This document shows positions 16,882 through 25,369 of a DNA stretch of 64,000 nucleotides, piece by piece. The stretch covers positions 1 through 64,000 of the forward strand of contig NZ_AAVU01000031.1 of the NCBI RefSeq assembly GCF_000169095.1, given 5' to 3'. This stretch comes from Lyngbya sp. PCC 8106 (lineage in GTDB: Bacteria; Cyanobacteriota; Cyanobacteriia; Cyanobacteriales; Microcoleaceae). The translations under genes were made by a program, and so were the position numbers. A model generated the notes under the pieces. The model did not search any database. It worked only from the letters and a program-made list of their open reading frames with translations, and was not told the origin of the DNA. Every line of letters begins with the position of its first letter. The stretch's first letter is position 1.

Positions 16882-19800
16882 ATGGAAACTCTACCCAAAC
16901 CTACTCTTAAATCTCGCCTGAATAGTCCCGATATTCATGTTAGACTAAATGCCTTGCAAGATTGCTTAAAATCTAACGAAAACTTGGATTTGTTTACACG
17001 ACAGGCGTTAAAAGATCAATCCGAAAAAGTACAACAATCAACCTATTGGATTTTGCAGGGATGCAATTCGGATTTAACTAAAAACGGTAACTTCCCCGTT
17101 GCTACCGATACAATTACAAGTATTGTTATCAGTCCTGATCATAAATATATTGTTGGCGGAAGTTGGAAGATAGTTAGAGTTTGGGATGCGGAAACCGGAG
17201 AATTATTACGAAAATTTGAGGCGGATTCTCATTGGGTTTTGTCTGTTGCTATCGCTCCAGATAATAAAACTATAATTACGGGGGGTACAGATAGTCAAAT
17301 TAAGATTTGGAGTCTGCAAACAGGAGAAAGTTTATTTACCTTGGAAGGACATTCGAGTTGGGTAACAACGCTCGCCGTTAGTCCTGATGGAAAAAAATTG
17401 GTCAGTGGAAGTTGCGATAAAACCCTGAAAATTTGGGATTTAAACACCAGAAAACAGCAACATACTCTAACCGATCATTCGGGGTGGATTTGTTCTGCTG
17501 TAATTAGTTCTGATGGCATTATAGCCAGTGGTAGCACCGATAACACGATTAAACTATGGAACTTAAATAGCGGTAAACTCTTACAAACTCTCAAGGAACA
17601 TTCGGACTGGGTTCAAGCCTTAGCGATTAGTTCAGATGGTGAACGGCTATTTAGTGGAAGTCGAAATGGAGAAATAAAATTTTGGAAAAATGTTCCTTCC
17701 GATAAAAACAACAAAATAATCAACGCTTTTAAAGTATTAATTATAGCTATTTCACTTATATTGGTTAAGTTTACAGGTGGAATGAGTCTGGGTTTGATGT
17801 CTATTTTATTAAATCTTAATAATGATCAAGAAAATCCCAAAAAATATGACTTTGTTTTCAGTAATACTATTTTCAAAAAATCCACTACAATTCAAGACTT
17901 TAAGTTGACTCCAGATGGAAAGACTCTCGTGATTGTAGACAGTAATAGTACAATCCGGTTTCAAAATATAGAAAAGGAAAAATATTGGATTTTAAATTCT
18001 AGCTTGATTAATTGTATAGCAATTTCTTCCGATTATAAAAAGCTAATTTGCGGAAGCTGTGATTGGCTAAAAGTTTGGAATCTAGACACGAAGGAATCAC
18101 CCTATACATTTAAAGGAAGTTCCAAACCTGAATTAAGCAAAGTTCAAATTGTAAGACCTACTAAACCTTTGGAAGTCGGAGAAGTTTATCAGTTTAAAGC
18201 TCAAGGATTTGACCAAGATGATCAAATATTCAAAATAAGTCAACCTGTAATTTGGCAAGTTACAGAGGGTAAAATTAATCCTCAAACGGGTGAATATAAA
18301 ACAGGTCAAAAAACGTCTAAAGTTACCGTTACAGCAAAAGTTGGAGCTTTTCTAAAGGATTGTATTAGTATTGATGTTGTAGAACCGTTAAGGCTTGATA
18401 AATTAGTCATTAAACCGGGTTTTGTGTCTAAGCTGTACTTTCGGGAAAAACAAACGTTTACCGTCGCAGGATTCGATCAACATAATAAAGAATTTAAACT
18501 TGAAACTGTTTCTTGGAATGCAACGAGTGGAACCATCGAAAATGGTATCTATACAGCCGGAAATAATGAAGGGACTTTTCAAGTTACCGCCAAATCTGGA
18601 AGTATTAGCAGTAACGAGGTAACGGTTAAAGTTCTTGAACCTCCCAAGCTGACGACTTTAGAAATTTCCCCATCTTTTGTTGAATTAGAATTTGGTGAAA
18701 CTCAGTCTTTTACAGCCAAAGGTTGTGATCAATATAAACAGACTATCAAAGTTGATCAGGTTTGCTGGACTTCAACAAGTGGAAAAATTGATGAGGATGG
18801 AACTTTTACCGCCAGTCAGACCGAAGAAAAAGTAAAAATTACCGCTACTGTTGGAGAAATAAAAGCTGAAGTTGAAGTTACAGTCGTTGAACCTGCCAAG
18901 TTAACATCTCTAGAAATCATTCCTTCTGATTTCACTTTAAAGCCGGGTGAAACTAAACAATTAAAAGTTCGTGGTTTTGACCAACATCAACGGGAAATTT
19001 CAACGAGAAATCCTATCATCTGGGAAGCAGAAGGTCTTGAAATTGACAACAACGGCTATCTAACAGTTAGTCAAAATACAAAAGGAAAATTTACAGTTCA
19101 AGCTATTTCACCCGAGTTGAATGTCAAAGGTTCTACTACTGTTGAAGTTCCGGTTGTTGTTAAAAAGTTAAAGATTAAACCGGAATATATTTCACTCAAA
19201 CCCGACAAACCCTATCAATTTACGGCGACTGCATTCGATCAAACCGATGCAGAAATTGAAGCCTATGATATTTATTGGGATTGTAAATCTGGAGGAAAAA
19301 TTGATTCTCAAGGTGTCTTTGTTGGAAGCTATAAATATCCTCAAGTTGAAGTCATTGCTTCTGTTAATTCTGTGAATGCTAGTGCAACCGTTGAATTAGA
19401 ACCTGTTTTAAGAACAATCGAAGTTACTTCCCAAGAAATACAGCTACAACCTTATGAAAGCTATACTTTTAAAGCCAAAGGATTTGATCAGTATGGTCAT
19501 TCTTTTAAAGTTGATAAAGTTCATTGGTATGCTTCAGAAGGTCAAATTTACGAGGATGGAACTTTTGTAGCAGATAATCGAGATGCTGATGTTACGATTA
19601 CTGCAACTGCTAATAACATTTCAGGTAAAGCATTTGTTAAAGTTTTTGAACCTGCGCGTCTTGATTCTATCGAGATTGATCTATCTGAAATAATATGGAA
19701 CCTTGATTCATCTTTAATAATATTGTACCCCGGTCAAACTTTCCAATTTACAGTTAAAGGTTTTGACCAAAGGGGGAATGAATTTCCTGTTAAGTCTGTT

Positions 19801-22608
19801 TATTGGAAAGCGGTAGGAGGAAAAATTGACCAACAAGGTTGTTTAACTGTTGATGAAAACGCTAAAGGTTCTTTTGAAGTTACCGCATCTATTCCCAGCC
19901 ATAATCTCAAAGCCTCTGCTCAATTTATTGTTCCTCCTGTCTTAGAATATTTATTTATTTCGCCAGAAAACATATCTGTTGAACCGAATCAGCCCGTGAA
20001 TTTTGATGTTATTGCATACGATCAGACAGGCGAACTCTATGCTTTGGATGATTTGAAATGGGAGTGTAGTCCAGGAGGTCAAATCAGTTCTAATGGAGTT
20101 TTTCAAGGAGGATATGAAGAACGTTATGTAACTGTTACTGCGAGTGTGGGAGAAGTTTATAAAACTGCTTCTGTTCGGTTTATTTCAAAGACTTTTAGAG
20201 GGTCTGATGATACCCAATCAATTTCAAGCAAAAGTCAGCCTAGAGTTACTAATGCGAATCAAGATTTGCCTATTGAACCGCACATAGAAGAATCTTCATC
20301 GGATGGTAATGAAGTATTTGATCAAGATTCTAATGACTCGAATGACCCCCCATTGGACTTAGATAATCAAGATTTTAATGACTCGAATGAATTCCCATTG
20401 GACTCAGAGAATCAAGATTTTAATGACTCGAATGAATTCCCATTGGACTCAGAGAATCAAGATTATGATGACTTGAATGAACTCCCATTGGACTTAGAGA
20501 ATCAAGATTTGCCTATTAATCCGCACACAGAAGAATCTTTATCGGATGGTAATCAAGTATCTAATCAAGATTATGATGACTCGAATGAACTCCCATTGGA
20601 CTTAGAGAATCAAGATTTGCCTATTAATCCGCACACAGAAGAATCTTTATCGGATGGTAATCAAGTATCTAATCAAGATTATGATGACTCGAATGAACTC
20701 CCATTGGACTTAGAGAATCAAGATTTGCCTATTAATCCGCACACAGAAGAATCTTTATCGGATGGTAATCAAGTATCTAATCGAGATGCTGATGTTACGA
20801 TTACTGCAACGGTTAATAACATTTCAGGTAAAGCATTTGTTAAAGTTTTTGAACCTGCGCGTCTTAATTCTATCGAGATTGATCTATCTGAAACAATATG
20901 GAACCTTGATTCATCTTTAATAATATTGTACCCCGGTCAAACTTTCCAATTTACAGTAAAAGGTTTTGACCAAAGGGGTAATGAATTTTCTGTTGAGTCT
21001 GTTTATTGGGAAGCGGTAGGAGGAAAAATTGACCAACAAGGTTGTTTAACTGTTGATGAAAACGCTAAAGGTTCTTTTGAAGTTACCGCATCTATTCCCA
21101 GCCATAATCTCAAAGCCTCTGCTCAATTTATTGTTCCTCCTGTCTTAAAACATTTCTTTATTTCACCAGAAAATATATCTATTGAACCGAATCAGCCCGT
21201 GAATTTTGATGTTATTGCATACGATCAGACAGGCGAACTCTATGCTTTGGATGATTTGAAATGGGAGTGTAGTCCAGGAGGTAAAATCAGTTCTAATAGA
21301 GTTTTTAAAGGAGAATATCAAGAACGTTATGTAACTGTTACTGCGAGTGTGGGAGAAGTTTATAAAACTGCTGATGTTACATTACTTCCGGTTTTAAGAG
21401 AAATTAAGATTAATCCGAGTTCAATTATTCAATTAGAACCTTGTGAAGAGCAGCAATTTACTGTAATTGGCATAGATCAGTTTAATTGTGAAATTAACTC
21501 CGAATTAGTGATCTGGGAAGCAACGGGGGGAACAATTAATCAACAGGGATATTACACTGCGGGTTATGATTCAAAGGGATTGTACAAAGTCAAAGCTAAG
21601 GCTTATAAAAACGATCTCAGAATAAAACTCTTTATTTTCGGAAGCTATCTGGAAACTTTTGTAAAAATTATCCGGGAGTTAGAACGGGTTTACTCTCTGG
21701 GAATAAAGCTATTTGGTAGTACAGAAGAAAATTCGGAATTTGATGGAGAATGTGAGACTGTAGAAGAATTTGATATTTCAGAGGTTGCTCTAGATTCTGA
21801 TGTATCTATTCTTGACTTAAATCTACAATCTTGGATACTGAAACAAAAGATAAAATTTATCTTGCAAATTCTAGATTGGATTGCCAAAGGATGTATTTCA
21901 ATATCAGCAATATCTGATTCTGTAGACGTTGAAATTATTCCCGTCCTTACAACACTAGAACTATCTTCAAACAAACCAGAACTTCAACCCGGTGAACAGT
22001 GTACTTTAACGCTTAAGGGGGACGATCAAGTTGGAGATTCAATTAAAGTAAATGATGTTAAATGGCAGTCCAAAGGAGGTCAAATTACCGCGAAAAAAGA
22101 TAATCAATTATTGAATTTCATGATTTCTAAAAAGTCTAACGATTTGATTGCTGAATTTGATTTTATTGCTGGCGATGTAGAGGGGGAATTCTCAGTTCAA
22201 GCTAGAGTTGGAGAAGATAGTGATTCAATCTCGATAAAAATTAAAGATACAAATTATCAGTTTACTTCACCGAATGATCAGCCACAAAATCCCGAAAATA
22301 ATAGTTCAAGCAATTCAAATCATCAGTCACAAAATTCCGCCAATAATAGTTCAAGCAATCCAAATCATCAGTCACAATATCATGCAAATTTTGATAAAGA
22401 TTCCGATCCCATACAATTATTATTGCATCGATTAACAACGGAATGTAAGCCGCACAAAATCAATAGATATGAATTGGTGAGAGTTGTTTCTAGAAAAGTA
22501 AAAAGAATAATGTATGGGTCTGATCATAAAATTACTGTAAAACAAGCCACTGTTTTGGCGATAGAAGAAATTCTAGAAGAAGCTAAAAAGAAAATCGGCG
22601 CCGCCTAG
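16882..22608 (+). CDS. 1908-residue split beta-propeller / Ig-like repeat protein
   Basis: Domain order read from sequence: a short HEAT-like helical start (residues ~8-55); WD40 blades 1-5 (~72-270); a ~35-residue hydrophobic segment (~280-315, INAFKVLIIAISLILVKF) resembling one or two membrane helices; WD40-like blades 6-7 (~330-410); then 12 Ig-like (Big_2-type) domains marked by a recurring GFDQ/AYDQ motif; an acidic Asn/Asp/Glu linker with tandem repeats between Ig domains 8 and 9; a second hydrophobic-leaning helical insert (~1580-1670); an Asn/Ser/Gln-rich linker; and a basic helical tail (~1835-1908, RYELVRVVSRKVKRIM). No signal peptide is visible. Part of domains 6-8 was duplicated to make 9-10. 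I know no characterised protein with this order. Cell-surface or membrane scaffold is a guess. Confidence 0.85.
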   Translation: METLPKPTLKSRLNSPDIHVRLNALQDCLKSNENLDLFTRQALKDQSEKVQQSTYWILQGCNSDLTKNGNFPVATDTITSIVISPDHKYIVGGSWKIVRVWDAETGELLRKFEADSHWVLSVAIAPDNKTIITGGTDSQIKIWSLQTGESLFTLEGHSSWVTTLAVSPDGKKLVSGSCDKTLKIWDLNTRKQQHTLTDHSGWICSAVISSDGIIASGSTDNTIKLWNLNSGKLLQTLKEHSDWVQALAISSDGERLFSGSRNGEIKFWKNVPSDKNNKIINAFKVLIIAISLILVKFTGGMSLGLMSILLNLNNDQENPKKYDFVFSNTIFKKSTTIQDFKLTPDGKTLVIVDSNSTIRFQNIEKEKYWILNSSLINCIAISSDYKKLICGSCDWLKVWNLDTKESPYTFKGSSKPELSKVQIVRPTKPLEVGEVYQFKAQGFDQDDQIFKISQPVIWQVTEGKINPQTGEYKTGQKTSKVTVTAKVGAFLKDCISIDVVEPLRLDKLVIKPGFVSKLYFREKQTFTVAGFDQHNKEFKLETVSWNATSGTIENGIYTAGNNEGTFQVTAKSGSISSNEVTVKVLEPPKLTTLEISPSFVELEFGETQSFTAKGCDQYKQTIKVDQVCWTSTSGKIDEDGTFTASQTEEKVKITATVGEIKAEVEVTVVEPAKLTSLEIIPSDFTLKPGETKQLKVRGFDQHQREISTRNPIIWEAEGLEIDNNGYLTVSQNTKGKFTVQAISPELNVKGSTTVEVPVVVKKLKIKPEYISLKPDKPYQFTATAFDQTDAEIEAYDIYWDCKSGGKIDSQGVFVGSYKYPQVEVIASVNSVNASATVELEPVLRTIEVTSQEIQLQPYESYTFKAKGFDQYGHSFKVDKVHWYASEGQIYEDGTFVADNRDADVTITATANNISGKAFVKVFEPARLDSIEIDLSEIIWNLDSSLIILYPGQTFQFTVKGFDQRGNEFPVKSVYWKAVGGKIDQQGCLTVDENAKGSFEVTASIPSHNLKASAQFIVPPVLEYLFISPENISVEPNQPVNFDVIAYDQTGELYALDDLKWECSPGGQISSNGVFQGGYEERYVTVTASVGEVYKTASVRFISKTFRGSDDTQSISSKSQPRVTNANQDLPIEPHIEESSSDGNEVFDQDSNDSNDPPLDLDNQDFNDSNEFPLDSENQDFNDSNEFPLDSENQDYDDLNELPLDLENQDLPINPHTEESLSDGNQVSNQDYDDSNELPLDLENQDLPINPHTEESLSDGNQVSNQDYDDSNELPLDLENQDLPINPHTEESLSDGNQVSNRDADVTITATVNNISGKAFVKVFEPARLNSIEIDLSETIWNLDSSLIILYPGQTFQFTVKGFDQRGNEFSVESVYWEAVGGKIDQQGCLTVDENAKGSFEVTASIPSHNLKASAQFIVPPVLKHFFISPENISIEPNQPVNFDVIAYDQTGELYALDDLKWECSPGGKISSNRVFKGEYQERYVTVTASVGEVYKTADVTLLPVLREIKINPSSIIQLEPCEEQQFTVIGIDQFNCEINSELVIWEATGGTINQQGYYTAGYDSKGLYKVKAKAYKNDLRIKLFIFGSYLETFVKIIRELERVYSLGIKLFGSTEENSEFDGECETVEEFDISEVALDSDVSILDLNLQSWILKQKIKFILQILDWIAKGCISISAISDSVDVEIIPVLTTLELSSNKPELQPGEQCTLTLKGDDQVGDSIKVNDVKWQSKGGQITAKKDNQLLNFMISKKSNDLIAEFDFIAGDVEGEFSVQARVGEDSDSISIKIKDTNYQFTSPNDQPQNPENNSSSNSNHQSQNSANNSSSNPNHQSQYHANFDKDSDPIQLLLHRLTTECKPHKINRYELVRVVSRKVKRIMYGSDHKITVKQATVLAIEEILEEAKKKIGAA
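19582..20170 (+). repeat. Internal duplication inside the Ig-repeat gene, copy 1
   Basis: About 589 bp, nearly identical to 20785-21373 at an offset of 1203 bp. It encodes the end of Ig domain 6 plus domains 7 and 8. Only scattered substitutions separate the copies, many of them silent or conservative, pointing to a recent event or to gene conversion. Confidence 0.9.
20326..20460 (+). repeat. Three tandem 45-bp units in the acidic linker
   Basis: Units start at 20326, 20371 and 20416; the last two are identical. Each encodes a 15-residue segment of the form DFNDSNEFPLDSENQ. The stretch is in frame within the 1908-residue gene. Confidence 0.9.
20461..20784 (+). repeat. Three tandem 108-bp units in the acidic linker
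   Basis: Units begin at 20461, 20569 and 20677 and encode a 36-residue acidic repeat (starts DYDDSNELPLDLENQ, ends DGNQVSNQ). They differ at only a few bases. The last unit runs directly into the second copy of the 589-bp duplication, with CAA changed to CGA at the junction. Confidence 0.92.
20785..21373 (+). repeat. Internal duplication inside the Ig-repeat gene, copy 2
   Basis: Second copy of the segment at 19582-20170. Because the copied unit starts within Ig domain 6, the protein carries a half domain at the linker end before domain 9. The junction is at the shared codon pair Asn-Arg-Asp (NRDADVTITAT in both copies). Confidence 0.9.
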
Positions 22609-22628
22609 TAAGTTTAAAGAAACATAGG

Positions 22629-22751
22629 ATGTTCAGCGATCGTGAACGGGTTCGTCAAATTGAAGCCAAAGCCTTACAAAAACTCCGTCAACCCAAGCGT
22701 TCCAACCGAGTTCGTCATTACTTAGAATATTTCACAGGACGGGGTGACTAG
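22629..22751 (+). pseudogene. C-terminal remnant of a group 2 sigma-70 factor
   Basis: A 40-codon frame from ATG 22629 reads FSDRERVRQIEAKALQKLRQ, then PKRSNRVRHYLEYF. This is the end of sigma region 4.2 (helix-turn-helix recognising -35) and tail of cyanobacterial SigB/C/D/E-type factors (SRERVRQIEAKALQKLRQPKR.NR.R.YLE). The rest of the sigma factor is missing; upstream is the end of the 1908-residue gene, 20 bp away. It could be a decayed copy or a rare free region-4 peptide. Confidence 0.65.
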
Positions 22752-22945
22752 GAAGCTAAAATGTAGATTGAGTAGTATTTAATCGATTTTGAGGGTAAGT
22801 CTGATAGAATTGTGGAAGCATTTTTCACGCATTAGCGGTATGGTCGATAATTGAGACTGTGATTTTTCTAGCACAGATTACTCTCATTACCAAGTTACAA
22901 GGCTTTTAGCAGGGTTGTTACCCCAACAGATTCAATACTTTTTTT

Positions 22946-23179
22946 ATGACTTCAGAAAATCCTAAACCCCTAAATCCCTGGAATTATAAACCTTGGTGGT
23001 GTCAACCTTGGTCAATCTTGTTAACAGGAATTTCTTTAATTGCAGGAAGTTGGCTAGTCTTTCAAACCCTTTGGTTAACTGCTATTATTGCGATTCCGAT
23101 TTTAGTTTGGATGGGATACTTTCTATTACTCTGGCCAAAATTAATGGTGGAAAGCGGTATCCTAGACTCCAAACGTTAA
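22946..23179 (+). CDS. Small conserved cyanobacterial membrane protein (DUF6737-like)
   Basis: 77 residues. The start NPWNYKPWWCQPWSIL followed by two hydrophobic helices (about 24-44 and 46-65) and a short charged end is the pattern of a small two-helix protein family found across cyanobacteria; I believe it is DUF6737. Function is unknown. Its last four bases overlap the 3' end of the convergent clpS. Confidence 0.7.
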   Translation: MTSENPKPLNPWNYKPWWCQPWSILLTGISLIAGSWLVFQTLWLTAIIAIPILVWMGYFLLLWPKLMVESGILDSKR

Positions 23180-23469
23180 GCCTTTTCTAAGGGGGCCATC
23201 GTTAATCCCTCTCGGCTTAATTGAGTATGATAAAGTTCAGCCTGTTCTAGAGGGCCAACCCATACCGTTGCTTGACCTTCAAAGTGAACTTGATTCGTAA
23301 GTTTCCAGGCTAGATCACTATTCATTCCTGGAATATACTTCATCAGACAACTAGAAACGTGTTCAAAGGTGTTGAAGTCGTCGTTCAGAACAATTACCTT
23401 ATAGTTGGGATAAGGTTGCTGGGTAACTTGACTGGAACGACTGGGCGCAACAGTAGGAGAAGAAGTCAT
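23176..23469 (-). CDS. clpS: ATP-dependent Clp protease adaptor ClpS
   Basis: 97 residues. The N-end-rule binding core YKVIVLNDDFNTFEHV is intact (the Asn-Asp pair contacts the destabilising N-terminal residue), followed by CLMKYIPGMNSDLAWKLTNQVHFEGQATVWVGPLEQAELYH. ClpS binds the N-domain of the ClpC/ClpA ATPase and delivers substrates with bulky N-terminal residues. Start: ATG 23469 precedes a Ser/Pro-rich variable extension. Convergent 4-bp overlap with the small membrane-protein gene. Confidence 0.95.
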   Translation of the reverse strand: MTSSPTVAPSRSSQVTQQPYPNYKVIVLNDDFNTFEHVSSCLMKYIPGMNSDLAWKLTNQVHFEGQATVWVGPLEQAELYHTQLSREGLTMAPLEKA

Positions 23470-23832
23470 GGGTCAGTTACCAGAACAAGGGTTTAACAAC
23501 TCTACAATCAAAACTTTAATCCAAACTCAACCGAATAGCTCGGATATACTATTGGCAAATTTAGCCATTAATCTAAAGATATAACACAAATCTACAACTT
23601 GACAAGGGGTTAATCTCCATAACACAAGTCAAGAAATAAGTCAAGGGTTCTTTTCTGAATTTTTTGAGCTACAGGACTAGCCGGACTCGAACCGTGCTTA
23701 TAGTCTGTAACTCTTATAACTCGTTGATCACGTTTACTCAATCTCCACACAAGTAGAGAAGTAAGTAAATAGCAAGTAATTCAACTTGAACTATCTACTT
23801 GAAATCACGTTAGTATAAGGTTTTAAGAAGAA
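23470..23832. other. Gap with tRNA-like fragments
   Basis: No gene. On the minus strand about 23667-23700 reads like the T-arm and acceptor end of a tRNA (GGTTCGAGTCC then GGCTAGTCC) and is followed by a TGTAGCTC D-arm-like string, but no complete cloverleaf can be folded. The rest is AT-rich. Confidence 0.35.
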
Positions 23833-23906
23833 CGGGCTAGGAGGGATTCGAACCCCCGACACCGTGGTCCGTAGCCACGTGCTCTAGTCCACTGAGCTAC
23901 AAGCCC
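23833..23906 (-). tRNA. tRNA-Arg(ACG)
   Basis: A 73-base cloverleaf plus discriminator G. Acceptor GGGCTTG/CTAGCCC (one mismatch), D-arm GCTC/GAGC, anticodon stem CGTGG/CCACG with loop CTACGGA (anticodon ACG, wobble A normally deaminated to inosine), and T-arm GGGGG-TTCGAAT-CCCTC. No CCA is encoded. It reads CGU/CGC/CGA arginine codons. Confidence 0.93.
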
Positions 23907-23996
23907 TGACAACTCTAAGGTTTAAGATCGCATTTGACAGGTCAAATTGATCTTTAACTTATCGCCTGAGTCATCATAATAACACATTTTTGCAGA

Positions 23997-24509
23997 ATGA
24001 CAAACAATTTCCCCAAAAACCCACAATCCTTAACCCACCTCAACGATAGAGGAGAAGTGAATATGGTTGATGTCTCGGCTAAAGCCTCTACTCGTCGAGA
24101 AGCGGTGGCGGCAGGTCAAGTGCGGATGTCTCGCTTAACGTTTGAAACACTGGTCGCGGGCAACGCACCCAAAGGAGATGTGATCACAACCGCCAAACTC
24201 GCGGGAATTATGGCCGCTAAACAAACCGCTCAGTTAATTCCCTTGTGTCATCCCTTACCTTTAAGTAAAATCGATGTTCAACTCACCCCAGATCCCAAAC
24301 TTCCCGGTTATCAAATTCGCGTTCAAGTCGTCACCGCTTCAGAAACCGGAGTCGAAATGGAAGCGCTAACTGCGGTGTCTGTCACAGCGTTAACCCTCTA
24401 TGACATGGCAAAAGCCCTAGAAAAATCAATCCAAATAGAATGTATTCGCCTGGTGAGTAAAACGGGGGGAAAATCGGGAGACTATTACAGTCTGTCAGAA
24501 GAAAAATAG
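23997..24509 (+). CDS. moaC: Cyclic pyranopterin monophosphate synthase MoaC
   Basis: 170 residues. Completes the MoaA/MoaC step that converts GTP to cyclic pyranopterin monophosphate, the first intermediate of molybdenum cofactor. Seen blocks are LTHLNDRGEVNMVDVSAKA, the active-site KQTAQLIPLCHPLPLSKIDV, TGVEMEALTAVSVTALTLYDM, and SKTGGKSGDY; all are complete. Hexameric enzyme in family members. It stands alone, 90 bp after tRNA-Arg, while moaB is 10 kb upstream. Confidence 0.96.
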   Translation: MTNNFPKNPQSLTHLNDRGEVNMVDVSAKASTRREAVAAGQVRMSRLTFETLVAGNAPKGDVITTAKLAGIMAAKQTAQLIPLCHPLPLSKIDVQLTPDPKLPGYQIRVQVVTASETGVEMEALTAVSVTALTLYDMAKALEKSIQIECIRLVSKTGGKSGDYYSLSEEK

Positions 24510-24641
24510 CAAAATAGTTCTCAGCTAACATTTGCTGTGAATTTTTTGTGACTAAATGTATTAAATAAATGTTCAGGCAAAACAGATCTCGCTTAAAATA
24601 GATATAGAGACATAGTAAAGAATTGCTTAGGAGCGAAAGAA

Positions 24642-24902
24642 ATGCCTCCCCGTTGGCCTCGACAACCCGACCGTAAAGATCCCGCTTATCGACGCTTAGA
24701 TGACCGCATGAACTTTGCTGTTCATGTCGCATTTTTTGCACTGTGCAATTCCGGTTTATGGTTTTTTCAGAACATTCAAGCGGCAAAATGGCCCTGGGCT
24801 ATCTGGGTAACAGGGGCTTGGCTGCTTCTTCTGGGGATGCACGGAATTTACATTTTTGCGATCGCAGACTATACTTCTGTTCGACAAAATCAACCCAATT
24901 AA
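24642..24902 (+). CDS. Small 2TM-domain membrane protein
   Basis: 86 residues. A basic Pro/Arg start (MPPRWPRQPDRKDPAYRRLDDR) is followed by two hydrophobic helices with NFAVHVAFFALCNSGLWFFQ and WAIWVTGAWLLLLGMHGIYIF, the pattern of the 2TM family of small cyanobacterial membrane proteins. GGAG lies upstream of ATG. Function unknown. Confidence 0.65.
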   Translation: MPPRWPRQPDRKDPAYRRLDDRMNFAVHVAFFALCNSGLWFFQNIQAAKWPWAIWVTGAWLLLLGMHGIYIFAIADYTSVRQNQPN

Positions 24903-24986
24903 GAGATACATTGTCTAGAATAAGAGGGAATGGCTGGAGCGAAAGCTCTGAAGCTAGTTGTGTCAGTAACAATCAAAATTTAAGTT

Positions 24987-25286
24987 ATGCCGACTACACA
25001 AGAAATCGAAAAACTAGCTGCTGAAATTGGCGAAAATATTTATATTGACGTTGCTCAATGGCATCTTTTGTTATCAGATGCTCATCTGCATACATCAGTT
25101 GCCGAACAGCTTTATCCTTTACTCAAAGATAGAAATTTAGAAGCAGATCAAATTAACACAGTTTTGCAAGGAATTTATGTTCCTTTAGGGGGTGGAAAAA
25201 TGACAGCATCACTTGCGGATTTGATCCCGACATCAGTGCAAAGCGATCTACTCAAAATCTTAGAAGAATATCAGCGTCAGATGTAA
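24987..25286 (+). CDS. DUF3181 family protein
   Basis: 99 residues, soluble and helical. The full pattern (EIEKLAAEIGENIYIDVAQWHLYL-type start, VAEQLYPLL, LGGGKMTASLADLIP) matches the cyanobacterial DUF3181 family; function unknown. The ATG follows a weak ribosome-binding site. Spacing to the following gene is 83 bp, so co-transcription is possible. Confidence 0.8.
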   Translation: MPTTQEIEKLAAEIGENIYIDVAQWHLLLSDAHLHTSVAEQLYPLLKDRNLEADQINTVLQGIYVPLGGGKMTASLADLIPTSVQSDLLKILEEYQRQM

Positions 25287-25369
25287 GTTTTGAATTTGAT
25301 ATTTACCCACATTATTAGCCTCAACAGCACAAATAAATGGAAAACTACAGACAAGCTAGGAAAAATCCT

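Noticed and set aside
20326..20784. Tandem 45/108-bp units considered as a CRISPR array
   Set aside because: In frame within a long gene, no spacers, encode an acidic protein linker.
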